A stretch of 64,000 nucleotides of DNA from Viola odorata (Eukaryota > Streptophyta > Magnoliopsida > Malpighiales > Violaceae): contig OY829538.1 of assembly GCA_963691705.1 (NCBI GenBank), forward strand, positions 17,882,443 to 17,946,442, written 5' to 3'. Positions 33,391-45,800 of the stretch are shown piece by piece. The translations under genes were made by a program, and so were the position numbers. The notes under the pieces are model-generated. The model saw only the letters and a program-made list of their open reading frames with translations. It did no database searches and was not told where the DNA came from. Each line of letters begins with the position of its first letter. Position 1 is the stretch's first letter.

Positions 33391-34419
33391 AGGACATATA
33401 ATGTTATGTTTTATGAAAATTATTAGAGTGATAATGTATTAGGCATTAAAATTCTAATTATGTAACAAAAGTGTTGAAATTTATTTATATTAAGAAACGT
33501 TAGAGTTGTACAAAATGATTGATATTTGGGATCATAATTTAAGATTTTTACTATCCCAATTATATAAATTGTAGAGAATTTTGGTAGGTGTTTTCAACTC
33601 AACCTCTCTTTACACTAGATTATAACTTTATTTACCTTTTAGATCCAACATCAAGAAAAGGTTATATCAAAATATTTAACGTTGTATGGTTGAAAATGGG
33701 TTAAATATCAACTTAAGCATATTTGAGGGAGCAAGAGGTAAATTTCCCTATTCATTCTCAGAAAAAAATAATAATTATATTATTAATGATTTTGTCTTTG
33801 GAGGTCGGATTTAGTTTGCTAAATGAGCGAATTGTGCTCCTCCTATCCTTTGCCCATCTCAGGTCGGGATAGTTCTCTTTTCCTACCCACTTCTTGTGGT
33901 GCAATTATTTTTATATATTTTTAGTTTATAAAAAAAACAGAAATGAAACTCATTTACGTCATAAAAACGACATACATTACCTAATTAAACTACAACCTCA
34001 TATTCAAATTTACATATTCATCAAACAATAGCTTTTTTTTTTATTATTGAAAGCATTTATTAAACTTTCTACATATAACTTCACTCCCTTAACATTTTTA
34101 ACATATCAAATATTGTTATTCCTATTTAATTATTCTATACCATTCCATTTCACCACCTATAACTTCACTCCTTAGTATTTGTTAGTTTAATAAGAAATAA
34201 ATAAAAAGTTGTTAAGTGTGTTTTGTTTTTTATAAAAAAAAATTATCACTGATTATAAAATTAAGCAAACAAAATGCACAAATGTGAGTCTGTACAAAAC
34301 TTTGACATGCTATAAAATTTAAATATAGAGACAGAAGAAGAAGAAGGGGAAAAAATACATAAATTAGGGCTAACTAATCGAAGAAAAAGAAAAAGAAGGA
34401 ATAAAAGAGGAAAGGGTTA
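33391..34419. other. AT-rich intergenic region
   Basis: No gene or clear repeat is seen. Its last few hundred bases lie 3' of the MATE gene, but I cannot place a poly(A) site. Confidence 0.5.
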
Positions 34420-36083
34420 CTAATCCACTATTGCGACTGATATCAATCCTTGAAGGTTTTTACTGTCTTCTTTAACTTCAGCATCAATGCCAGTAAGTTC
34501 TCTGGCTCTAACTGATTGCACATTCCAATCCGTTGTCACCAACACCACTACCATCACAAGTGCGCAGACAGCCTGAGCTGCTAGTAAGCCCAACCATAGC
34601 CCGAACAGGCCCAAGCCCAGAACAAAGCCCATGAACATTGCTACCGGCAATCCAACACCATAGAAGGAACCCAGATTGATGTTGGCACCGAGAGTTGGCC
34701 TAGCACTGCCTCTCAGAACCCCACAACCGGTGGTCTGTGGGCAGTTCCCTAGCTCACAAAGCCCCACCACCGGCATCACCAATGCCGTTAAGGACAATAT
34801 CGCCGCGTCATCGGTGAAGACTTGACCCCATGCATGCCTCATTGATGTCATGAACAGCATGGCAATGAAGCTCATGATGATGGCACAGCACAATGCAATA
34901 ATGGATGAGGTTTTGGCCTTGTTAGGCTGGTTTGCGCCTAGCTCATTCCCAACTCGAGTCGAAACAGCCTGGCTAAGCGAAGAAGGAAAGATGTACACAA
35001 GTGACGTCACTTGTATTAGAATTCCCATTGTAGCAACTGCCTCCGGAGCGTTTCCAAGAAGTCCTGAAAACACTATCATCAGCTCATACCACCACCATTC
35101 TAAGCACACTGATATGCAACTCGGGATGGCTAATCTAAGAATGGGCTTCCATTCCACAAAGCATTCGCGAGACCAACCTTGCCATGACTTTTCACAGATA
35201 CCGGAGAAGCCAAGGTAGAGGAGAAGAGCGGCGAGCAGATTCAAGTCTGTGATGGCTACGGCCAGGGCAATGCCTTGAATGCCAAGGCTGAGGCGGTATG
35301 CGAGGAGGTAGTTGATAGGGGCATGAAGGGCGAGGGCGAAAGCTGCACTTAGCATGAGAGGAAGGGTTATGTTCTGGGTTCTGAGGTAGATTTTGAGAGG
35401 ATTGATGAAAGATTGGAGGAGCAGATCTGGTAGAGAGAAGGCTAGATAAGTAGAAGCAATGGATGAGATTGCAGGTTTTTGGCCACAAAAGATAAGGATA
35501 GGTTCAACATTTAGCCAAAGGAGAGAGATGGGGAAGCAAGCCAAGACGAGAATTGCAATTGTGCGCTGAAGGGTTTGTCCCATTAGAGGCCATTGCTTGG
35601 CTCCACAGGCCTGAGAGGAGATGGCCTCCATCCCTAAAGCTAGGCCAGAGATAACAGAGTAGCCAGTGATGTTGGCTATGCCAATGGAGAGAGACCCTCC
35701 TGCTAATGCCTCCTTCCCCAATTTCCCCATGAACAACATGGAAATAGCAGATTTGCCATAAATGAGAAGGCCAGTGATAATCATTGGAAATGCAATTGTG
35801 TACAGTTGTTTAATCTCCTCAACAACCTGATATTGAAAGAAAAAACAACAGAAAGAGGGGAAAGAAATTAAAAGGGCGTTTTGGTTATGAATCTCAAGTT
35901 CAATCCATGAAAGCAACAAAAAACTTAGAAACAAAACAAGAAATACAGAAATGAGGATTGAAGGCTAACCTCTGAAAGGGAAGGGCAACAAGGTTGATAC
36001 TGACAGTGAAGTGAATTCTGCTTTTCTGACCTATGATTTCCAAGCAGAGGAGTAGTAGAAGCTGAAATTCCTTGCTCATTCAT
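34420..36083 (-). CDS. MATE efflux transporter (DETOXIFICATION family)
   Basis: Two exons: 36083-35970 (38 codons) and 35826-34420, joined across a 143-bp GT-AG intron (donor GTTAGC, acceptor ATATCAG) in phase 0. The protein is 506 residues, the usual MATE length. MATE proteins exchange H+ or Na+ for organic compounds across plasma or vacuolar membranes. It shows twelve hydrophobic segments and family motifs: FMGKLGKEALAGGSLSIG after the first helix, ISSQACGAKQW, and RVGNELGANQP at the start of the second half. The sequence is closest to the DTX48-53 type plant subgroup, whose members act in organelle-membrane traffic, hormone and iron responses. That placement and the substrate are inference. 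The start is the first ATG after a TATA-containing promoter. No damage is visible. Confidence 0.95.
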
Positions 36084-36240
36084 CTTTATACAAGACTAAT
36101 AAATAAATAAAGTTCACTTCCAGCTCAATAAGCAAATTAACGAGAAATATTGCAAAGTTATATCAGTTCAATGTTCAAGATTGGTTTAGCAGATAAAGAT
36201 GAGAACATTCTTTTCTTGCTAGCAAAACACATACTGCAGA

Positions 36241-36250
36241 AATATATATA
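36241..36250 (-). promoter_or_regulatory. TATA box of the MATE gene
   Basis: The minus strand reads TATATATATT about 160 bp before the ATG. A CT-rich tract (36276-36303) lies just upstream. Confidence 0.5.
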
Positions 36251-39200
36251 GAGCTCAGTTTCTCCATTTTTACTTCCCCTTTTTTTTTTCCTCTCTCTCC
36301 CCCCGCTCTTTTTATCACCAGAGGTTAGTTAGGCCTGGGTGGTGTGAAATGGACGAGTGTTAAGAGTGAAAGGAGGGGAGATGTCCATGCGGGTAGTTTG
36401 TTCTTTTCTTCAAGGTTTCGTCTGCACTCTAAAAACTCAAGCACTCCCTCAACCTTCTTTTTTTATCTTTTTCTTGAAGGAAAAAAAGGATTTTTGAAAA
36501 AAGATTAAAAAAATAAGAATAAGAACAAGAATAAGGTGAAGAAGGTTAAGAAAATTAGAAAACAAAATAATAATAGAAAAAGAAGAGCAAACTCCCTCTA
36601 CTTGGTAAAAGTGGCAGCCCCTCCAAATGCCAAACATGGAAAGCTGTCAACACATGATCAAACTCGTATTACTGCCCAAAACAGCAAATGCTTCTCCATT
36701 TCCTGGCCCTCTCTCTGCCCCACAACTACCATCTAAGAAAATGAAAGAAACTCACCTCCATCCATCATATCAATTCTTCGGTGGGTTCACCTTAAAGTGG
36801 GTCGGATCTTTCTCACTCTGTAAATATATCAATGGCTTGCACGTGTGTGTACCTATTTGCCACGTGCCTTTCACAAGCCATGCAACATGCAATACTTGAA
36901 TGTAATGGAAGGAAAGGAGTCTCTCTTATTTTTTTTATTTTTTTTTATGTTCAGTGTACTTCATTTCTACATGTAGATAAGGGAGAGTCGACTCTTGTTC
37001 ATCTACCAAACCATAAAAAATATATTAAAAAAAACTTGGGACTATCTTCGTACGATACTGTATGTAGTCAAGTACAACTAGGTTTCTGCCTGCGTTACAG
37101 TCATTCATTCAGTCATCTGCACATGCAAAGAATTTTCACAAATAACAACAACAAAACGCATTGGCACTATTCAGCTCGACATTTGTAACAACAGCTATAT
37201 CCAATACAAAACTTTCTAACATTTACTACTGTTGTTTACAGTTACCGAAAGAACAATTACTACCTCCCCATGTTTGACTCTGCACAGTTGCAATAATATT
37301 ATATGCCCACTTATGCTTTTATCTCTGTTCTTAGGACAAAACAGAAGTAATAGTAGCAAAAAACTGAAAGGTGATGCTGAAAAGTATTGAAAACGAACAC
37401 CGGATAAACAGTTCGGTACAGTAAAAAACGAAATCCAAACGAACACCGTGGTACTAAAAGATTATTTGGGCATCACCTACCAAAATGGGAGTCGCATCAG
37501 AATTCCATTTTGGGAAATTACTTACTGGCATCTTCCTCGCTGGGTTATACTTACACATCATCCATAGTTTTTATTTTAATTCTGGTTCTAATCAGCATCT
37601 TTATCTATCACATACGAGGAATTATGAGGAATATTATGAAGCATCTAATGACATCTGGATAATGAAACACAATATATTCCTTCTTTTCTACATGAACAAA
37701 CTAGGAATGTAATCAAATATCAGATCACGATGGTGGTCTGCTCATCTGTCAAATAGCTCACTGTGTAAATGAGAGCCTACTGTTTTCAGAAAACATCAAA
37801 TCCAAAAGCGCGTATAGATATCTACTACTAGTAGTGAGCTCTATCCCTAATGCTCAGTGACAGACGAAACAAAAGAACCTAATATCTCTCTGTTGGTATC
37901 TTTTTCTTTTAAAAAGATGAGAGCAGAGTAAAAGAGAAGAAATTCCAAAGATTCTCGTGGCTGGACCATGGACATCACAGAGGAAGAAGTTAAGATTAGA
38001 TAATGATTACAACTGAACCACCCTTTCTCTCCAAAGGACACGATAATTAAACTACCATGGGCGCCTAAAACCAATGGTCTCTCCCTTTTTGGTAACAATG
38101 GACCACAGACAAATGGTTCCTTAAGAGACCTTTATTATCTTGGCCTAATAAATAAATAAATAAATCTTGGCCTATCAAGAAATGCCTGCACCGAGTATGG
38201 ACGTGTAATCTAATTTATACAACAAAACACACAGCACCGCAATAAATGTATCTTGCGAAGTATACAACAACAGGACTCAGTTCTGTCTCCTTTCTTCCCT
38301 TCTATTAGACACCGCCTCTCTCTACCAAAATACTACTCCGCATTAATAAATATGAGATACTTACCCTTCTTTCTCTCTTTTTTTCTGAGGTAGATACAAA
38401 TTGTAAGTTAGGGAACTCCTCCATGCTTTGCAAGAAGTAACAGTAAGCTAGTATGTGATACATACTCAACATCAAAAGTTTCTTTCAGAAAAATAGACAA
38501 GCTTTTCTTTAACTAAAGTTCACGTGAATAGCTACTGCAATTGAAGATTCTACTAGGCAGTACAGTGACCCACTACTCTCAATCATCCATTTTTTAGTTT
38601 CCAGAGGTCTCGTCTTGAGAAACCATCTGTAGCTTGATATAAACAAAATTTACTTCGCAGCATAAAAATATTTAATGATGATGTGTGCTTGAACAGAAAT
38701 CAATGATAGATATGCTTATAATCTCAAGATAAACAACTTTATCAGCACAACCTAGTCATAATTTTCCCTCTGCCAAAGGGAATGGCATTCTCATCTAAGA
38801 GTAGAGAGCAGGCTGAATAAAAGATAACCATCATTTTAATAAATGCGAAAAGAAAAATGTCTCAATTTACTAACTAGCATCCTATCAAACTCAAAATCCA
38901 GACAAACAAAGACGACATTCCTTTTGCAAGCAATTCTTTATATAAACAATTGTGTCAACAGACTGACCCACCACGAACAAATTATATCTGCTAATCACTT
39001 CAAAACTCATCCTTCACCTCCTAATTAAAAACAGGCTGTATGCATGGTTCCAGCTAACTGACTGCTAATTAGAAGTTAAAGCCAGACTAACAATAGCCAT
39101 GATACTTTGTTGAGTGAGAATCCAAAACTGGCTGCTTTTGTTCACACACCCTTTGAATAACCAAAAAAAAAGTTTGGCATCGCACTAGAACATGCTAATT

Positions 39201-40008
39201 GGTGATATATCGATATCAATCATGCATGAAACTCTATTGATTACTTCTACAGCGTGGTTCCTGAATCGGTAATTTGTCATTTTAGCCAAAAAGAATAAAG
39301 CTCTAAATTTTGCTGGGGACCTTTATCTTTCCAAAACTTCAAACACTATATTAAAACAGAGACCTTTGATGTGGGGAGAAAAAAACAATCTAAATAAATA
39401 CTGCCTCCTTTTGATTCAAGAGGAAAAGAGAGTTTGATGTATCAAGGAAAATAATTCCAATTAAAGGAGTGTTTGCTTTTAAAAGAATTCAGAACAATTG
39501 GAAAATCACCGAATACCAATTGATCTGATCACATGTGCTGTGAAATGATTTCCACAAAAATATAATGCAGCCAAAAGGAAAAGCTAAAAATATCTCATAT
39601 TATTCTTTCCTTTTTGTCCCAGTCTTAATCTTCCATTAACATTACTGTTATGAATGAATTCCCTATGAAGTGAAGCAAAATCTATTGTGACAGACTTGCA
39701 TACGTGAAATGGAGCAGGTCTCCTAGCAATGCTACCAAGAAAAAACATCAACCAGCAAAGTCTGCACTGAACCCAATTTTATTTTATTATCTCCACATTG
39801 GCTATCGAAAACCATGCAATTTTCCTTCTTGAAGCCACTAGTACAAGCAAGTCTACATACAGCCTAAGGAAAGGTGTAAACTCAGTCTTGTAAAATTTTA
39901 ACATTTTTGCAATTACTCACAGATGACGTGAATCATATCTGGGAAATTCAACTGTTGGAAAGCGACCACGAGACAAATTCCTATTTGCTCTTTTGCCATT
40001 GGAGATCT
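36251..40008. other. Upstream and intergenic region, no gene seen
   Basis: AT-rich DNA with only short random frames. The first kilobase may be MATE promoter. The last part is 3' of the helicase-like gene. No transposon ends with target duplications were found. Confidence 0.5.
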
Positions 40009-42358
40009 TCACAAGATCTCTGAAATCTGCAACACAACCAAATTCAAGTGAATGATCCCAGAGAGTAACATCTCAGTTGTTCAGAAAGAGGCAAAAAAAC
40101 CTAAAGTTTAAACGCAAAATAATAAAGCAAGTCAAATCACATAAAAAGGCTTTGTTCACAGCTTTCTTTCCTTTCTTATTGATGAAAAATGAGTCCTAAC
40201 CCCCTCATCTTTCATGGAAATTCAATGGAGCTTCCAATTCTTAACTTTACATACTGTTCCATCACGATAATTTTTACTAACTCCATAAAAAGGGGCAACA
40301 ACAAGCAACAACAAACTCACATGTATAGGCATTTCAGCAATAACAAGGCTGCTGCTTTCTTCAATGCTTTTGAGAGTTACCACTTCGCCCCCAACTACAA
40401 CATTGATTACAATCCCATCTGCACATCCATACAGTTAACATGAAATACAAAACCCATTTTTCCATGAGTAACAGAGCATTGTACATTTCAGAAAACAACC
40501 TGCTGCTAAACAAGTAGCCATGCGCCTCGCATATGTTTCCTGGAACAATCAGAAAAATGATAAGAAGCTTCCCCAGAATCCCATAATTTTTGGCAGCAGT
40601 AGCAAAGAAAATGAAGTCACACATATAAATGCTTTCAGAAACATGAAACACAATAGTCTCCAGTGGAACTGAAGGAAGAAAAGTCAATGTGACTAATGCA
40701 ACAGTGATGTGAGAAACTGGAAATGCATGGAGCTAACAGGAAGGTGGAGCTTAGCCCACTGGAAATGGTAACACACCCCTCCTCACTCAAAAAGGAGAGG
40801 AAAGGAACTCCAAAACGCGAGTTCAGGATAGATACAGCAGATGGATAAGCAAAGTCAATCTAACCAATACTTGAGAGTACTATGATTTCTCATCTTGTAG
40901 ATCACTTCACTCATACCATTTACAAGATGATTGAACTAAGCACAAATGTATTATCACCAAAACTTAAAATAAGAACAGATCTCCAAAGACTATACATGGA
41001 AACCAAATGTTGTATTTGCTATATTCTGCTCAAACTAAGCAGAGGATCTTACTTCCATAGCTGCAGCTTTCTAAACCCAGGTAAAATAAGAGGTTCAATA
41101 CTTGTGATGATCAGATGAATATGAGAAGAACAATTGACCTAGTATAAATAAAAGTAGTGACAGTTTAATGGCCAGCCTCAGACTAACTTTGTATAAAAGC
41201 AACACAGTTAGCCCAAGTTTTGATAGACCCAAATCATAATTTAGTAGAAAATCAATTCCATAAACCAAATATATACATAAGCGATAATCACAGGTTAAAA
41301 TCTAATTATTTCATTCCATAGAAACACATACATTACTTTCCAGCTCTCGTTATAATTTATAATTTCAATTCAAGTACCAAATACCTGAACGCACCTTCTT
41401 TGTTGGCAACTCGTAATTAATCAAGACACGAGCCAAAATAGATGACTCCCCGGATGCAAGGAGCGGAAGACAGGCATCCGTTACAACAATCATTTGCGAT
41501 TTACCCTCATCTTTGCCATCTTCACTCTCATCTCATATTGTCCTTCTTCCTAGACATCTGAATCACTTAGTTCATCGCATTAGCACATATTAGTAGTTCC
41601 AATTCACTCAAAGAGTACAGACTTCAAGCAACCATATTCAGCCACAAGAAGAAGAACACAATGATCAGTCTGATGAGGTCGCTCAGATTCAGCTACAAGA
41701 AGAACACAATGATCAGTCTGATGAGGTCGCCCCGATTTTGCTTCAGCTACACCGTGGATGAGGGACCTGAGAATGAGGAGGATAGGAGTGTTGGGAAAGG
41801 AAGTATGGAAGTAAGTCATACCTAGAATGATGGACCAACATTCCTATCCTCCTCATCCTCAGGTCCCTCATCCACAAGCAAAATCTGGGAGACTGATCAT
41901 TGTGTTCTTCTTCTTGGGGAAGAAGGACAATATGGAGTTGCTTGAAGTCTGTACTCTTTGAGTGAATTGGAACTACTAAGTGATTCAGATTTACCCACAA
42001 GCGTCTCCTACGTAAACAAAAACACTTTTACTGATGATCTGAACTAATACTATGCCAGAAGCAGGCTCAGCGGAAAAAAGAACAGAGAGAGATGATAACA
42101 GTGACATTAATAACTGATTATAAGGTGTAATGATGATTAGAATTTTGGAGAAGAGATATCACCATTTTGAATTGCAGGGGGTCGACGGTGACATAGAAGT
42201 GGCGATGGTGGCTGCCGCAAGAGAGAAGCTTGGCGGTGTTAGTGCGGAGGGAATGAAGATAAAGAGGAGGGAGGAGTAAGAGGAGTCGAAACCTACCTAA
42301 AATGAGAAGGAAATTGAGAAGGAGAAGACGGAGATACGGCTGCGTCGACGATCGCCAT
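40009..42358 (-). pseudogene. DEAD-box-helicase-like gene, probably broken
   Basis: Exons seen on the minus strand: 42358-42163 (ATG, then FYVTVDPLQFKM), about 41532-41395 (QMIVVTDACLPLLASGES, then VLINYELPTKK), 40539-40500 (ETYARRMATCLAA), 40428-40321 (DGIVINVVVGGEVVTLK, then AEMPIH) and 40026-40009 (ISEIL, stop). All visible junctions are GT-AG and in phase. The text resembles the C-terminal helicase domain of an eIF4A-like plant protein (VTDACLP in place of TDLLARG; INYELPTKKETY as in INYDLP). Two problems suggest it is not functional. The first exon shifts frame at about 42295, where the ATG frame meets TAG. The middle of the domain, expected between the first two exons, is absent; an inverted duplication occupies that place. 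I am sure of the exons but not of the exact orthologue. Confidence 0.6.
41558..41989. repeat. Inverted duplication (hairpin) in the helicase-like gene
   Basis: The left arm (about 41558-41812) and right arm (about 41833-41989) are reverse complements in long blocks. Examples are agtagttccaattcactc with its partner near 41960, acacaatgatcagtct with its partner near 41893, and tggatgagggacctgag with its partner near 41870. Within the left arm, an acaagaagaacacaatgatcagtctgatgaggtcgc-like unit of about 40 bp occurs twice. The loop is about 20 bp. No TIR/TSD marks it as a transposon. Confidence 0.8.
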
Positions 42359-42499
42359 GGTTAGAAGCGGAGAGATGCCGCGTTGGATTGTTTCCCGATG
42401 AGCCTGCTTGGTTTTATTTTTTATTCTGCTAGTTTAAGCGGTGTCGTTTCTCTACTACTAACACTATGTTTTCGAGTGCTAAAGATAAGTCACTCTAAC

Positions 42500-43029
42500 C
42501 ATAGTTTTTGGAACCGAACCGGACAGCGAATCGGAAATGAAAATTTTATGGTTCAACCGAGTTCAACCAAAAAAAACCGGATTAACTATTGGACCATTTT
42601 GAACCGGACACATATCGAGCCGTTCAATGTTAGATAATTTAACCGGATTGAACCGGCTGGTTTTTAAATTCTGATGGGCTGACTCATGCATATAATGGGC
42701 CGGCCAATCAAATTTTCAAAAAAAAATTTAAAAAAATAACCAAAACTAAAACTGCGCCCGTTTTGGGCTGGCGCATAAAATTTTCCATTTTTTATTAAAA
42801 AAATATTAATAATAAAATATAAAAAATCAAAACAGCGTCGTCTTGCATTAAACCAGCCGGGTTGCTATCGAACCGACCATTTCGTCGGTTGTCAAAAAAC
42901 CGGCTGGTTCGGTCGATCCAACACGGTTCACATGCATTTCCGGTCCGATAGCTGAATTGGACCGAAAAGCTCAAAAAACCCGGTTGAACTGGTCGGACCG
43001 GCCGGTCCGGTCCGGTTCCAAAAACACTG
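42500..43029. mobile_element. hAT-type MITE rich in CCGG motifs
   Basis: 530 bp. Left end CATAGTTTTTGGAACCG pairs with right end CAGTGTTTTTGGAACCG (reverse complement). Flanks share an imperfect ctctaac/ctctaaac duplication. Subterminal parts are dense in AACCGG and GGTCCGG motifs. No coding sequence. Confidence 0.7.
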
Positions 43030-43329
43030 CTCTAAACAACCGTCCATCAACACTCTTAGTGAAAAATAAATTTTTAACTTAACCCTCATTTATTCTTAAA
43101 AAAAGGACACTTAACCCGCTAATTGACTGTTTTAATGGTGGTAAAAATATAAATAAGAGGTTAAAAGTAAATTTGAATTTTACCTTAAAAAAAACACCTG
43201 CTTGTAAAAAACTTAATTAAAGGGAGGGAAAAGAATGGGAAGAAAGTATAAGAGGGTTTACGAAATGAAATATGAACCCCTCCGTTCTTTCTAATAGTAA
43301 AATCAACAATTCCCAAATTAAAGAGTTAA

Positions 43330-44441
43330 GAGATTGTTTGGTATTAAAATCTTGGAAGAGTTTAGTTTGAACTCTTCCTAAATTCAGTATTTGTTATATA
43401 TTTTTTTTAATTGATTTTAATTCTTATAGAATTGAACCATCACAATTAACAAAAGATAAAATTCATACCAAAATAGGTGTGATTGTTGAAAAAATCATTT
43501 AATTAGTTAATTACTTAAAAGCCCCCTCGATTGTTCCTTCCCATAGATTCCGACATTCACCACCGCCAGCTCCTCCGCCTTCACCGCCACCAGCTCTGCA
43601 TCGTCCAGCAGCCAAATCAAGCAAGAAATGAATCCCTTGGTGATCTCGGAATCACTATCCCCTCTAAACCTCATCATCCCCGCTTCATCCACCCTCGCCT
43701 CCATCCACACCTGAGTCGCGCACCCGGTGACTATTCTTCGGCGTCCGAGTCGACTCGTCAAACGGAGGCAACCGCGCCGCGTAGTCCAGCAGCCGCCTCA
43801 CCCTCTCAATCGTCTTCTCTAGCTCTGCTCGCGTTTTCACTAGAGTCGTGGGGTTGTGCAGAAGCTCTACCATGGGCCATTCTAGCATGCTTGATGTTGT
43901 GTCATTCCCAGTAACAAATAAAACATGTTACATACAATCGATTGAATTGTTATTAACTAAAGGTTTTCTCTTTTCATTCGATTTTGTTGGTCAATTTTAT
44001 TGGAGTATTTGGTTGGTAGGTTGTATTAAGGATTAGGGTCTCGAGTATATGTGGGTCATCATAGATTTTTGTATGCACTGAAGTTGTTTGATAATAATCT
44101 CCCGTGAGCCTGTGTGCATGCTTATCTCTCTGTACCTTATTGTATTCTTGTAAAATGTACTAATGATAGGTATATATGATTTTAAATGAAAATACATGAT
44201 TTCATTTATAAACCCATAATTTTATAATTTTTTCTTTTATTTTATGGATAAATTTTAATTTAAGGGTATAATAGTCAAATAAGTAAAATGAAATCATTTT
44301 TTAGTCATACCAAACAATGTGTTCATTTCAATTCAATTGATTTTTTTCAATTTTATATTATTATACCAATCACTAGAGTTCAATTGAACTCTATTAATGA
44401 AATAAATTGAACTCATACATAATTTGATACCAAACACCCCA
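43330..44441. mobile_element. Possible PIF/Harbinger-like element carrying a gene piece
   Basis: The left end gagattgtttggtattaaa and the right end (reverse complement tggggtgtttggtatcaaa) match at 14 of 19 bases and are flanked by TAA on both sides, the PIF/Harbinger target. AT-rich arms enclose a GC-rich SufE-like fragment (43507-43888). The ends are imperfect, and internal copies of the accaaac motif make the limits uncertain. Confidence 0.4.
43507..43888 (-). pseudogene. SufE-like gene fragment
   Basis: The frame from 43888 reads KTRAELEKTIERVRRLL and LPPFDESTRT. Near 43740 it shifts to another frame with TGCATQVWMEARVDE and MRFRGDSDSEITKGFIS, ending at 43507. GC(A/T)TQVW with the Cys, and FRGDSDS, are the hallmarks of SufE proteins, which accept persulfide sulfur from cysteine desulfurase for Fe-S cluster assembly in plastids. 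It looks closest to plant SUFE2-type proteins. No transit peptide is seen, and the frameshift and short C-terminus make it a pseudogene fragment. Its GC content is far above the flanks, in keeping with capture from elsewhere. Confidence 0.7.
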
Positions 44442-44444
44442 TAA

Positions 44445-44950
44445 GTAAATGGATATTTAGTTTATTGATTGTCTCGTTAATTGTAAAAATATTAGTACGT
44501 ATTTGAGTTTAGATTTAAATCACATCTCCATTTATAAAAAAATAACGAATAGAAAGAACCATCTTAAAATTTTATAATATTTTTGCTATAATAATTTAAT
44601 TCACCATTTAATTTATTAATAAAATTGTGGTTTGCTTATAATTCTCTACTATAAAAGGATAGATTGTGATTTTTCGACCTTACTAGTTATCAACATTCAT
44701 TTAATATTTATATATATTTAATGTTTATATATGTATCATCAATGAAAAATAAAATTATTAAAATTAGTATTTATAATAATACATAAAGTTTGTATATTAA
44801 AAAAACCGTAGTTGAATATATTATTTTCAAAAAAATAGTCTCAATTAGATGAATATTTTCAATTCCGTATTGGATTTTATTTAATTTTGGTGATTTATGT
44901 TATTCAACTATGCTGAAATCTTTTGACGATTTTTTTTTTATTCTTTAAAT
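44445..44950. other. AT-rich spacer
   Basis: Nothing recognised; very AT-rich. Confidence 0.5.
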
Positions 44951-45800
44951 ATTATGTCTGTAGATGTGAGTAATATTAAGTGGTAGTCATATGGGTATTG
45001 TATGTTTAGACTTTGAATACCCGCATTGTAACTTCTTCATATCTACGTGTTGCTACCCGATTATTGATTTTAAATTTTTTGTCAAAAACGGTTTTACATT
45101 TTTTATCATCAATTTTTTTGAAAATCGTACTTCCGTTTATTATCCTCCAACTGATGCTTATTTTTACGCTTCATGTCATTTAAGTTTTATTTCGTAATTT
45201 TTTCACATTTTTATCGCTTTTCCCGTTAGAACTCGTATCGATTCTGAGTAAAATTCTCGAAACCAATGGTCGAACAATTTCGCTCATTAGCTACTTATTT
45301 TTTATTATTTTTCTAACTCACTATCTCATCGCGTTTCGTTCAATTTTTTATTTTAGCATTTTTCCGTTCGAACTTTATCGCTTACAAGCGAATTCTTATC
45401 GAATTATATAGCTCTCGCCGCTTACTGTATACTTATTATTTTGTCGTATTTTATGTTACATTTTAACTATCTCGGATCGAGTTTTTGTTTATTTTCAGGC
45501 GAGATTGTCCGTACCATCGGCTCGAGTCGAATAAATAAAAGCAAAATCAACCTCCATCTCAACCATTGATTTGGTTGACTAGGAAAGTCAACCAAGATCA
45601 AATGGCCAAGATAATTACCACGAGGGTTCATGCAAGCGTCCTCTCCGGCACTATTGCTCCGATTTAATGCATATTTGTTTTGTCATTGTATATATACGCC
45701 ACCTCACACCATATCCGTTTTGCTTCCTGCTCTTTGCCTTCGTCCCTCTAGCTTGTCGTCGTTTCCCACTCCTCGCCCCTATAAATATCGTGCCACCGAA

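Noticed and set aside
34850..35218. Open frame on the plus strand opposite the MATE gene
   Set aside because: No start context or domain; explained by the codon use of the MATE exon on the other strand.
43685..43914. Plus-strand frame through the GC-rich segment
   Set aside because: The minus strand carries the SufE motifs, so this is a shadow.
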